From: an uncultured Clostridium sp.
Lineage (GTDB): Bacteria; Bacillota; Clostridia; Peptostreptococcales; Peptostreptococcaceae
Direction of reading: 5' to 3'
Assembly: GCA_900550335.1 (NCBI GenBank)
Contig: URRU01000077.1
Span: 1 to 8,208 of the forward strand
DNA: 8,208 nt
Below the pieces are notes generated by a model that was not told the origin of the DNA, ran no database searches, and was given only the letters and a program-made list of their open reading frames with translations. A program made the position numbers and the translations under genes. Positions 1 through 5,777 of this stretch are shown here, in pieces; positions within the stretch are counted from its first letter, which is position 1; each line of letters starts with the position of its first letter.

Positions 1-185
1 TTCTAAAAGAAAAAAGAAAGGGCGAAATAAAAATAAGCCTACGCTCAAAAAATGATATAGATGTGAGTAAAATTGCTATGCAATTTAACGGTGGTGGACA
101 TGTAAGAGCTGCCGGATGCACAATAAATGATACTATTGAAAATGCAGAAAAAATTATAAAAGAGCGGGTTTTAAGGGCTTTTTAG
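1..185 (+). CDS. nrnA: DHH/DHHA1 phosphoesterase, C-terminal end (NrnA-like oligoribonuclease/pAp phosphatase), 5' truncated by window
   Basis: Only the last 60 codons are present, read from position 3 to the TAG at 183-185. The visible residues include KISLRSKNDIDVSKIA followed by GGGHVRAAG, the glycine-rich motif of the DHHA1 substrate-binding domain, about 30 residues from the C-terminus as in NrnA proteins. Family knowledge: NrnA degrades 2-5 nt RNA fragments and dephosphorylates 3'-phosphoadenosine 5'-phosphate in the cytosol. The catalytic DHH domain lies outside the window, so activity cannot be judged here. The gene sits just before truB, a usual position in Clostridia (often after rbfA). 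Its stop codon overlaps the truB ribosome binding site region, which points to co-transcription and perhaps translational coupling. Other DHHA1 proteins (RecJ-like, GdpP-like) are less likely given the context and the short tail after the motif. Confidence 0.85.
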   Translation, partial: LKEKRKGEIKISLRSKNDIDVSKIAMQFNGGGHVRAAGCTINDTIENAEKIIKERVLRAF

Positions 186-195
186 GATTAACTAT

Positions 196-1104
196 ATGGA
201 TAAGATAATAAGTATTTTAAAACCTACTGGGATGACATCAAACGATGTTGTTGGAAAAGCTAGAAAAATTTTAAAAATAAAGAAAATTGGACACACTGGG
301 ACATTAGATCCTGACGCTGCTGGAGTACTTCCTATTTGTATAGGTAGGGCAACAAAGGTAAGTGAGCTTATTTTAAATAAAGAAAAATCATATTTATGTG
401 AATTGACTCTTGGGGCAGCTACAGATACTTATGATTCATCTGGAGAAATATTGTTTAAAGCACCAGAGGATTTTGAATACACAGAAGAAGCTATAAAAAA
501 AGCATTTGAATCTCAGATGGGGGACATAGAACAGTATCCTCCAAAATATTCTGCTCTAAAAGTAAATGGCAAGAGAATGTGTGATTTAGTTAGAAGCGGA
601 AGAGAAGATGAGATAGTTCTTAAACCTAGAAAAGTTACTATAAAAAAACTAGAAATATTGAGTATAGATAATAATAAAGTAAGATTTTATGTTGAGTGCT
701 CAAAAGGGACATATATAAGAAGTATATGCTATGATATAGGCGAAATTTTAGGATGTGGAGGACATATGTCATTCCTTCTTAGAACGTCTTCAGGAAAGTT
801 CAATCTTGAAAATTCTATAACTTTAGACGAGTTAGAAAAATTTGTTGAAGAGGGAACAGTTGAAGAGCATGCATTTGATATAGACTATACTTTAGATTCA
901 TATCCTAGGATAGTACTTAGAGATAATGCTGTTAAATACTATTCTAATGGTGGAATCATAGAATCTTATAGATTTGATGAAAAAAATTATACAGATAAAG
1001 ATGAGTATGTAAGAGTTTACAGTCACGAAAGATTTATCGGAGTTGGAAGATTGATAAGAGAAAACGGAAAAACCAGTGTGAAAAGCGATAAAATCTTTGT
1101 ATAA
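196..1104 (+). CDS. truB: tRNA pseudouridine(55) synthase TruB
   Basis: This 302-residue protein converts uridine 55 in the T-loop of tRNAs to pseudouridine in the cytosol. The N-terminal KPTGMTSNDVV (residues 9-19) and the catalytic-loop motif GHTGTLDPDAAGVLP (32-46) are hallmarks of the TruB family. Asp38 is the expected catalytic nucleophile. Further conserved blocks are YPPKYSALKVNGK (114-126), SKGTYIRS (169-176) and the LLRTSSGKF segment (195-202). The region after about residue 235 would be the small PUA-like tail seen in Bacillota TruB. Length matches the family (about 290-310). The ATG at 196 is preceded by AGGA at 184-187 with 8 nt spacing, overlapping the nrnA stop codon. The gene lies 10 nt after nrnA and 63 nt before ribF, so the three are probably one operon, perhaps continuing from an upstream nusA-infB-rbfA cluster that is not visible. 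Confidence 0.97.
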   Translation: MDKIISILKPTGMTSNDVVGKARKILKIKKIGHTGTLDPDAAGVLPICIGRATKVSELILNKEKSYLCELTLGAATDTYDSSGEILFKAPEDFEYTEEAIKKAFESQMGDIEQYPPKYSALKVNGKRMCDLVRSGREDEIVLKPRKVTIKKLEILSIDNNKVRFYVECSKGTYIRSICYDIGEILGCGGHMSFLLRTSSGKFNLENSITLDELEKFVEEGTVEEHAFDIDYTLDSYPRIVLRDNAVKYYSNGGIIESYRFDEKNYTDKDEYVRVYSHERFIGVGRLIRENGKTSVKSDKIFV

Positions 1105-1167
1105 GCTACAAAAATTTAGGTTTATGCAGGATAAAATAAATTCTATTAAAACTACCGGAGTATTAAT

Positions 1168-2103
1168 ATGAAAATTATTAAAGCCATAAAAGATATAGAT
1201 ATTGAATTTGATACAGTTGTTACTATTGGTAACTTTGATGGAGTTCACAAGGGACATCAAGTGCTTATCGAAAAAACAGCTACATACGCAAAAGCGAGGG
1301 GCATTAAAAGTGCTGTTTTTACATTCTTAAATCATCCAATAAACTATTTTGTACCTGAAAAAGTAAAGAATATATTCGATGAAAAGGAAAAACAGAGACT
1401 GATAGAGGGCTTTGGAATAGATTATCTAATAGATATACCTTTTGACAAGGCGATGACTCAAATATCAGCAGAACAATTTGTAGTTAAAATATTGAAGGAC
1501 AAAGTACATGCAAAAAAAATAGTTGTAGGACATGATTTTACATTTGCTAGAAATAAAGAGGGAAATGTAAATGTACTTAAAGAAATGGGGCATGAATATG
1601 GGATTGAAGTAGAAATAGTTCAACCCATAAAAATAAATGATATAAGAGTAAGCAGTACGTTTATAAGAGAGTTAATATCTGAAGGGCGTGTTGATGAAAT
1701 TCCTCAGTATTTGGGTACTCCTTATGTAATAGAAGGAGAGATAATACATGGAAAGGCTAATGGAAGAAAGATGGGATATCCAACTGCAAACATAAGCCTA
1801 AAAGATCAGATTATCAATCCTAAAAATGGAATCTATGCAACTAGAGTAATTATAGATGGCAAAAAATATTTTGGAGCCACTAATGTAGGAATGAATCCGA
1901 CTGTAAATGGAAAAGATCTTTCAATAGAAACAAATATTCTTGATTTTGATGAGGATATATACGGTAAAATAGTTAGAATCGAGTTTTTGGAAAAAATAAG
2001 AGATGAAAAGAAATTTGAATCGCTTGATGAGTTAAGAAAACAGTTGGATATAGACACTGGATTTGTTAGAGAGAAATATATATCAAATGAAAATAACAAG
2101 TAA
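1168..2103 (+). CDS. ribF: Bifunctional riboflavin kinase / FAD synthetase
   Basis: This 311-residue enzyme phosphorylates riboflavin to FMN and adenylylates FMN to FAD. The N-terminal nucleotidyltransferase domain shows [12 protein letters not shown] (19-30), the GxFDGxHxGH ATP-binding motif, then HP at 56-57, [14 protein letters not shown] (120-133) and VSSTFIREL (161-169). The C-terminal kinase domain begins near residue 183. It has [14 protein letters not shown] (195-208), with the PTAN motif that binds Mg-ATP, then NGIYATRV (220-227), the [12 protein letters not shown] block (235-246), and [13 protein letters not shown] (254-266), where Glu254 is the likely catalytic base. The ATG at 1168 has CGGAG at 1156-1160, 7 nt upstream. 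No FMN riboswitch is visible in the 63-nt gap after truB, so it is probably transcribed with truB. There is no strong terminator after the stop; the rpsO promoter starts within 10 nt. B. subtilis calls its counterpart at this locus ribC. Confidence 0.97.
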   Translation: MKIIKAIKDIDIEFDTVVTIGNFDGVHKGHQVLIEKTATYAKARGIKSAVFTFLNHPINYFVPEKVKNIFDEKEKQRLIEGFGIDYLIDIPFDKAMTQISAEQFVVKILKDKVHAKKIVVGHDFTFARNKEGNVNVLKEMGHEYGIEVEIVQPIKINDIRVSSTFIRELISEGRVDEIPQYLGTPYVIEGEIIHGKANGRKMGYPTANISLKDQIINPKNGIYATRVIIDGKKYFGATNVGMNPTVNGKDLSIETNILDFDEDIYGKIVRIEFLEKIRDEKKFESLDELRKQLDIDTGFVREKYISNENNK

Positions 2104-2125
2104 AAAAATATTTGCAAATATTTTT
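2104..2125. repeat. Perfect 22-bp palindrome overlapping the rpsO -35 box
   Basis: The left arm AAAAATATTTG (2104-2114) is followed with no spacer by its exact reverse complement CAAATATTTTT (2115-2125). It starts at the base after the ribF stop codon and its centre falls inside the rpsO -35 element (2112-2117). Two readings are possible: an operator for a dimeric regulator, or a weak AT-only hairpin with a short T run that slightly attenuates read-through from ribF. Only one of the 11 pairs is GC, so as an RNA hairpin it would be weak. I do not recognise the site as that of a known regulator. Confidence 0.6.
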
Positions 2126-2140
2126 AAGATATGTTACTAT
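2112..2140 (+). promoter_or_regulatory. Vegetative (SigA-type) extended -10 promoter for rpsO
   Basis: The -35 box TTGCAA is at 2112-2117, then a 17-nt spacer, then the -10 box TACTAT at 2135-2140. A TG dinucleotide at 2132-2133 gives an extended -10 (TGTTACTAT). The predicted start is near 2147, which gives a leader of about 85 nt before rpsO. Spacing is optimal, and the site lies between the end of ribF and a structured leader. It overlaps the palindrome at 2104-2125. Confidence 0.75.
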
Positions 2141-2146
2141 AAGTAA

Positions 2147-2231
2147 GGTGATTAACCCACACTCAGCAGTTGAACACTCCGATCACTGCCTAGTGAAGGG
2201 CGATTATAATAAATTTATGGAGGAAACAGAA
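2147..2231 (+). promoter_or_regulatory. Structured rpsO 5' leader, candidate S15 autoregulatory element
   Basis: The leader folds into an interrupted hairpin between 2156 and 2200. From outside in, CCC 2156-2158 pairs with GGG 2198-2200, CACT 2160-2163 with AGTG 2192-2195, and GCAGT 2166-2170 with ACTGC 2185-2189. GA 2172-2173 then pairs with TC 2183-2184, leaving a 9-nt loop (2174-2182). The loop contains CTCCG (2177-2181), complementary to TGGAG (2218-2222), which includes the rpsO Shine-Dalgarno, so a pseudoknot that hides the ribosome site is possible. A competing stem pairs GGTGATT 2147-2153 with GATCACT 2181-2187. Known background: S15 represses its own mRNA through unrelated leader structures in several bacterial groups, including a pseudoknot in E. 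coli. That S15 binds here is inference; the complementarity is directly visible. Confidence 0.6.
2219..2223 (+). promoter_or_regulatory. Shine-Dalgarno that fixes the rpsO start
   Basis: GGAGG at 2219-2223 lies 8 nt before the ATG at 2232. The in-frame ATG at 2217 overlaps this site and has no purine-rich sequence upstream, and the frame stays open back to a TTG at 2112 that lies inside the promoter. The start at 2232 is therefore chosen. Confidence 0.85.
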
Positions 2232-2492
2232 ATGATAGCAAACAAATCAGAAATAATCAAAGAATTCGGAAGAAAAGAAGGAGATACAGGTTCTCCAGAA
2301 GTACAGATAGCTATATTAACAGCTAGAATAAACGAATTAAACGAACACTTAAAAGTTCACAAAAAAGACCATCACTCAAGAAGAGGTCTATTAAAAATGG
2401 TTGGTAAAAGAAGAAACTTACTTTCTTACTTAAAAGAAAACGACCTAGAAGGATACAGAGCTTTAATAGCAAAATTAGGTTTAAGAAAATAA
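2232..2492 (+). CDS. rpsO: 30S ribosomal protein S15
   Basis: This 86-residue protein is a primary 16S rRNA-binding protein of the 30S platform and contacts the 23S rRNA in an inter-subunit bridge. The sequence shows the family signature [18 protein letters not shown] (16-33), the loop [19 protein letters not shown] (43-61) with the conserved His-Ser-Arg-Arg RNA contacts, and the C-terminal [13 protein letters not shown]. Length matches the family (86-89). The start at 2232 is set by GGAGG at 2219-2223; an earlier in-frame ATG at 2217 would add five residues but has no ribosome site. C-ending codons (AAC, CAC, GAC, TTC) are used much more than in ribF, as expected for a highly expressed gene. 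It has its own promoter and structured leader and ends at an intrinsic terminator, so it looks monocistronic apart from possible read-through from ribF. Confidence 0.98.
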   Translation: MIANKSEIIKEFGRKEGDTGSPEVQIAILTARINELNEHLKVHKKDHHSRRGLLKMVGKRRNLLSYLKENDLEGYRALIAKLGLRK

Positions 2493-2506
2493 TTTTATTT
2501 ATCAGT

Positions 2507-2537
2507 AAAAAGCAGGTATATAATTACCTGCTTTTTT
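2507..2537 (+). terminator. Intrinsic terminator after rpsO
   Basis: AAAAAGCAGGTA (2507-2518) pairs perfectly over 12 bp with TACCTGCTTTTT (2525-2536) around a 6-nt loop. The core is the 7-bp GCAGGTA/TACCTGC stem, and six T follow at 2532-2537. The A run on the left arm would also give a T tract on the minus strand, but no minus-strand gene is present. This separates rpsO from degV and pnp. Confidence 0.92.
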
Positions 2538-2547
2538 CAAATAGAAA

Positions 2548-2553
2548 TATAAT
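2548..2553 (+). promoter_or_regulatory. Possible -10 box for degV
   Basis: A perfect TATAAT lies at 2548-2553, just after the rpsO terminator and 67 nt before the degV start. The best upstream partner is TTACCT (2524-2529, 18-nt spacer), which matches the -35 consensus at only three of six positions and lies inside the terminator stem. No TG extension is present. A promoter is expected here because a strong terminator precedes degV, but this exact assignment is uncertain. Confidence 0.4.
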
Positions 2554-2555
2554 AA

Positions 2556-2584
2556 CAGGGTAAAATATAGGGGATTTTACGCTG
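2556..2584. repeat. Inverted repeat in the degV upstream region
   Basis: GTAAAAT (2560-2566) is followed after 7 nt (atagggg) by its exact reverse complement ATTTTAC (2574-2580). The symmetry extends outward past one G/G mismatch by CAG (2556-2558) pairing with CTG (2582-2584), so 10 of 11 positions per arm match. It lies just downstream of the TATAAT at 2548. It could therefore be an operator over the start site or a stem-loop at the 5' end of the degV mRNA. It has no T tract, so it is not a terminator, and it does not include the degV Shine-Dalgarno (2607-2614). Confidence 0.55.
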
Positions 2585-2619
2585 ATAAAAATTCAATAAC
2601 AGACACAAGGAGGTATAAT

Positions 2620-3462
2620 ATGGATATTCAACTATTATGCGATAGTTTATGCGATATACCAGATGAAATAGCTGCTAAGCCATATTTAGAAGTTATTCCA
2701 TTGACAGTAATGTTCGATAATGAGGAATTTAAAGAGGGTATCGACATAAGTAAAGAGGAGTTTTATAAAAGGGTAAAATCTACTGGAGAAATACCTAAAA
2801 CTTCTCAGGCTACATATATCGAGTTTAGAGAAGCGTTCGATAAGTATACTTCTGAGGGTAAAAAAATTATATGTATAACAGGTTCTTCAAAATCGTCTGG
2901 AACTTATCAGAGTGCTACACTTGCAAAAGAAGATTGTGAAAATGCAGAAATAACTGTCTTTGATACGCTTAATCTTTCTTTAGGAAGTGGACAGTATGTT
3001 ATAAAGGCATGCGAATTGATAGATGAAGGAAAAAGTTATGAAGAAATACTAAAGGAATTAGATAATATTAGAGAAAGCGTACACTTATTATTTGTACCAT
3101 CTACACTTACTTATTTAAAGAAAAGTGGAAGGGTTCCTAGTGCTACTGCTACTATAGGAAATCTACTTCATGTTCAGCCATTATTTTATGTCGAAAATGG
3201 AGATATAAAAATGCTAGAAAAAATAAGAGGATCTAAAAAAGTTCCTCATACAATGGTGGATGTACTAATCGATATGAATGATGGAAAGCTAGAAGATAAA
3301 ATAGTTACAATAGGATGTGGAGCAAATTACGATGAGATGAAAGGTCTTGAGGAAGAAGTTAGAAAGAGAATAAATGCGAGAAAAGTAATGTTTACAAGAG
3401 GTGGAGTATGTATATGTTCTCATACTGGACCAGATATAATTGCTTTGAGCAGCTCTCTTTAA
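2620..3462 (+). CDS. DegV family protein (FakB-like fatty-acid-binding protein)
   Basis: This 280-residue protein matches the DegV fold family in length and motifs: CDSLCDIP at the N-terminus (7-14), IPLTV (26-30), KTSQAT (60-65), SSGTYQSA (92-99), YLKKSGRV (165-172), QPLFYVENGDI (186-196) and CSHTGPD (266-272). Members bind a fatty acid in a buried pocket. FakB proteins present it to the kinase FakA, making acyl-phosphate for phospholipid synthesis. The SSGTYQSA and HTGP motifs are typical carboxylate-contact regions. The usual TSQP is TSQA here and the final HTGPG is HTGPD; both may shift ligand preference. The ATG at 2620 follows AAGGAGGT (2607-2614) with 5 nt spacing. The gene stands alone between the rpsO terminator and the pnp promoter, and no FakA gene is in view. 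The family assignment is firm; the fatty-acid role is inference. Confidence 0.92.
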   Translation: MDIQLLCDSLCDIPDEIAAKPYLEVIPLTVMFDNEEFKEGIDISKEEFYKRVKSTGEIPKTSQATYIEFREAFDKYTSEGKKIICITGSSKSSGTYQSATLAKEDCENAEITVFDTLNLSLGSGQYVIKACELIDEGKSYEEILKELDNIRESVHLLFVPSTLTYLKKSGRVPSATATIGNLLHVQPLFYVENGDIKMLEKIRGSKKVPHTMVDVLIDMNDGKLEDKIVTIGCGANYDEMKGLEEEVRKRINARKVMFTRGGVCICSHTGPDIIALSSSL

Positions 3463-3485
3463 ACATTAAGGAATGATTAAATATA

Positions 3486-3514
3486 TTGTAGAAGTTTAAT
3501 ATTTTTGATAATAT
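3486..3514 (+). promoter_or_regulatory. Promoter for pnp
   Basis: TTGTAG (3486-3491) and TAATAT (3509-3514) are separated by 17 nt, with a TG extension at 3506-3507. The predicted start is near 3521, giving a leader of about 40 nt. No terminator is visible between the degV stop (3462) and this site, so read-through from degV is also possible. The region is AT-rich, which lowers confidence. Confidence 0.55.
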
Positions 3515-3560
3515 ATTAATTGAGACGAGAAAACGGAAGAATTAGGAGGAAAAATAGATT

Positions 3561-5648
3561 ATGGTTGAACATAAGATATATACTACAGAATTTGCTGGTA
3601 GAGAGCTTTCTGTAGAAGTAGGAAAAATATGTGAAATGACTAATGGTAACTGTATAGTAAAATACGGTGACAGTGTAGTTATGGTAAACACAACAAAATC
3701 AGCAGAACCAAGAGATGGAATAGATTTCTTCCCTCTAAGTGTTGATTACGAAGAAAAATTATATTCAGTAGGTAAAATACCTGGTGGATTCTTAAAAAGA
3801 GAAGGAAAACCTTCAGAAAAAGCGATATTAACATCAAGATTAATAGATAGACCAATAAGACCTTTATTCCCAAAAGGATTCAGAAATGATGTTCAGGTTG
3901 TTGCAACTGTTCTTTCAGTAGACCAGGATTGTACTCCTGACATAGTAGCTATGATAGGTTCATCAGTTGCATTATCAATATCTGATATACCTTTCAATGG
4001 GCCAACAGGTTCAGTTTGCATAGGTTTAGTTGACGGAGAATTCGTTGTAAACCCTAATGCTGAACAGAGAGAAAAAAGTGAAATGCACTTAGTAGTATCT
4101 GGTACAAAAGATGCTATAATGATGGTTGAAGCAGGTGCTCAGGAAGTATCTGAAGATACTATGTTAAAAGCTATATTATTCGCACATGAACACATCAAAA
4201 AAATAGTTGAATTCATAGAAGAAATAGTAGCTGGATCAGGAAAAGAAAAAGAAGAAGTAAAATTATACCATGCTGATGAAGATATAGAAGCTCAGGTAAA
4301 AGAATTTGCTTCAGCAAAAATGAGAGAAGCCGTTCAGACTGTTGAAAAAATGGAAAGAATGGAAAATATGGATAAAGTTAAAGAAGAAACTTTCACTTAC
4401 TTTGAAGAAAAATTAGAAAACTTTGAAGAAGTAGCTGGAGATATAGAAGAAGTTCTTCAGGCTATAATAAAAGACGAAGTTAGATCTTTAATATCTGATG
4501 AAGAAATAAGACCAGACAACAGAAAATTCAATGAAATAAGACCTATATGGTGTGAAACTGGTATGATACCAAGAACTCATGGTTCTGCTATATTCACAAG
4601 AGGTCAGACTCAGGTAATGAACATAGCTACATTAGGAGCTTTAGGTGATGTTCAGAAACTTGATGGATTAGATGAAGAAGAAAACAAAAGATATATGCAC
4701 CACTACAACTTCCCAGCTTACTCAGTAGGTGAAGCTAGACCTTCAAGAGGACCAGGAAGAAGAGAAATAGGACATGGGGCACTTGCTGAAAGAGCATTAC
4801 TTCCAGTAATACCATCTCAGGAAGATTTCCCTTATGCAATAAGATTAGTATCTGAAGTACTAAGCTCAAATGGATCAACTTCTCAGGCAAGTGTTTGTGC
4901 ATCTACATTATCATTATTAGATGCTGGTGTTCCAATAAAAGACATGGTAGCTGGTATAGCTATGGGTCTAATAAAACACCACGATAAAGTAGTTGTACTT
5001 TCAGATATACAGGGAATGGAAGACCACTTAGGAGATATGGACTTCAAAGTTGCAGGTACTGAACACGGTATAACAGCTATACAGATGGATATAAAAATAG
5101 ACGGTATAGATGAAGATATACTAAGAAGAGCTCTTGCACAGGCTAGGGAAGGTAGAATGCACATACTTGGAGAAATGAGAAAAGTTATATCTGAACCAAA
5201 ACCAGAGCTTTCTCCATACGCTCCAAAAATAGAAAGAATGAACATAAATCCAGATAAGATAAAAGATGTAATAGGACCTGGTGGAAAAGTTATAACTAAG
5301 ATAATAGACGAAACTGGTGTTAAAATAGACATCGAACAGACAGGTGAAGTATTCATAGCTGGTACAGATAAAGCTATGATAGACAGAGCTAAAGAACTTA
5401 TCGGAAATATAGTTGCTGAAGCAGAAGTTGGTAAAGTATACAGAGGTAAAGTAACTAGAATAATGAACTTCGGTGCTTTCATGGAAATACTTCCAGGTAA
5501 AGAAGGACTTCTTCATGTTTCTCAGATATCTAAAGAAAGAGTAAACAATGTAGAAGATGTTCTAAACATAGGCGACGAATTAGAAGTTAAAGTAACTGAA
5601 ATAGATGAAAAAGGAAGAATAAATCTTTCTAGAAAAGTTTTATTATAA
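3561..5648 (+). CDS. pnp: Polyribonucleotide nucleotidyltransferase (PNPase)
   Basis: This 695-residue phosphorolytic 3'-5' exoribonuclease works as a trimer in mRNA decay. The first RNase PH domain (about 10-145) contains [11 protein letters not shown] (56-66), the [12 protein letters not shown] loop (71-82) and [16 protein letters not shown] (92-107). A helical linker follows (about 240-310). The second RNase PH domain (about 315-545) has [13 protein letters not shown] (340-352), [10 protein letters not shown] (382-391), [15 protein letters not shown] (399-413), [10 protein letters not shown] (435-444) and [17 protein letters not shown] (487-503). Asp488, Asp494 and Lys496 align with E. coli catalytic Asp486, Asp492 and Lys494. 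The KH domain has IGPGGKVI (571-578), and an S1 domain (622-690) ends the protein. The ATG at 3561 follows AGGAGG (3544-3549) with a rather long 11-nt gap. All 17 Gln codons I checked are CAG, and C-ending AAC/TTC/CAC codons are frequent, unlike most neighbours, consistent with high expression. Confidence 0.99.
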   Translation: MVEHKIYTTEFAGRELSVEVGKICEMTNGNCIVKYGDSVVMVNTTKSAEPRDGIDFFPLSVDYEEKLYSVGKIPGGFLKREGKPSEKAILTSRLIDRPIRPLFPKGFRNDVQVVATVLSVDQDCTPDIVAMIGSSVALSISDIPFNGPTGSVCIGLVDGEFVVNPNAEQREKSEMHLVVSGTKDAIMMVEAGAQEVSEDTMLKAILFAHEHIKKIVEFIEEIVAGSGKEKEEVKLYHADEDIEAQVKEFASAKMREAVQTVEKMERMENMDKVKEETFTYFEEKLENFEEVAGDIEEVLQAIIKDEVRSLISDEEIRPDNRKFNEIRPIWCETGMIPRTHGSAIFTRGQTQVMNIATLGALGDVQKLDGLDEEENKRYMHHYNFPAYSVGEARPSRGPGRREIGHGALAERALLPVIPSQEDFPYAIRLVSEVLSSNGSTSQASVCASTLSLLDAGVPIKDMVAGIAMGLIKHHDKVVVLSDIQGMEDHLGDMDFKVAGTEHGITAIQMDIKIDGIDEDILRRALAQAREGRMHILGEMRKVISEPKPELSPYAPKIERMNINPDKIKDVIGPGGKVITKIIDETGVKIDIEQTGEVFIAGTDKAMIDRAKELIGNIVAEAEVGKVYRGKVTRIMNFGAFMEILPGKEGLLHVSQISKERVNNVEDVLNIGDELEVKVTEIDEKGRINLSRKVLL

Positions 5649-5661
5649 TAAATGAATAATC

Positions 5662-5698
5662 AAGAGATGCCGAAAAATTTTGAGGCATCTCTTTTTTT
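5662..5698 (+). terminator. Intrinsic terminator after pnp
   Basis: AAGAGATGCC (5662-5671) pairs perfectly over 10 bp with GGCATCTCTT (5684-5693) around a 12-nt loop, followed by a seven-T run (5692-5698). It begins 13 nt after the pnp stop codon. Confidence 0.95.
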
Positions 5699-5709
5699 AT
5701 CTAATTGAG

Positions 5710-5738
5710 TTGATAATATATTCTATGTAAATTATAAT
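5710..5738 (+). promoter_or_regulatory. Near-consensus SigA-type promoter for the M16 peptidase-dapG unit
   Basis: TTGATA (5710-5715), a 17-nt spacer and a perfect TATAAT (5733-5738) make this the strongest -35/-10 pair in the window. A second perfect TATAAT follows at 5741-5746 without a matching -35. The predicted start is near 5745, with a leader of about 33 nt before the ATG at 5778. Confidence 0.85.
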
Positions 5739-5777
5739 GATATAATGGAGTGAATAAAAAATGTTTTTGGAGGATTT

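Noticed and set aside
1105..1167. Possible promoter or FMN riboswitch before ribF
   Set aside because: TAAAAT at 1132-1137 has no -35 partner at the right distance, and 63 nt is too short for an FMN riboswitch; none of its conserved sequence is present.
898..1260. Minus-strand open frame of 120 codons across the truB-ribF junction
   Set aside because: It is antisense to two well-supported genes, shows no recognisable domain, and is rich in Ile/Phe/Asn/Ser as expected from the complement of AT-rich coding DNA.
2112..2231. N-terminal extension of S15 to a TTG at 2112 or the ATG at 2217
   Set aside because: The TTG lies inside the promoter and upstream of the predicted transcript start. The ATG at 2217 overlaps the Shine-Dalgarno. 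The 86-residue form from 2232 matches the family length.
3496..3519. Inverted repeat TTAATAT/ATATTAA over the pnp -10 region
   Set aside because: The arms are entirely A/T with a 10-nt spacer in a very AT-rich stretch, so chance symmetry is likely; there is not enough to call an operator or terminator.
4883..5516. Minus-strand open frames (131 and 199 codons) inside pnp
   Set aside because: They are antisense to conserved catalytic, KH and S1 regions of PNPase; their composition reflects the reverse complement and there is no ribosome site or family match.
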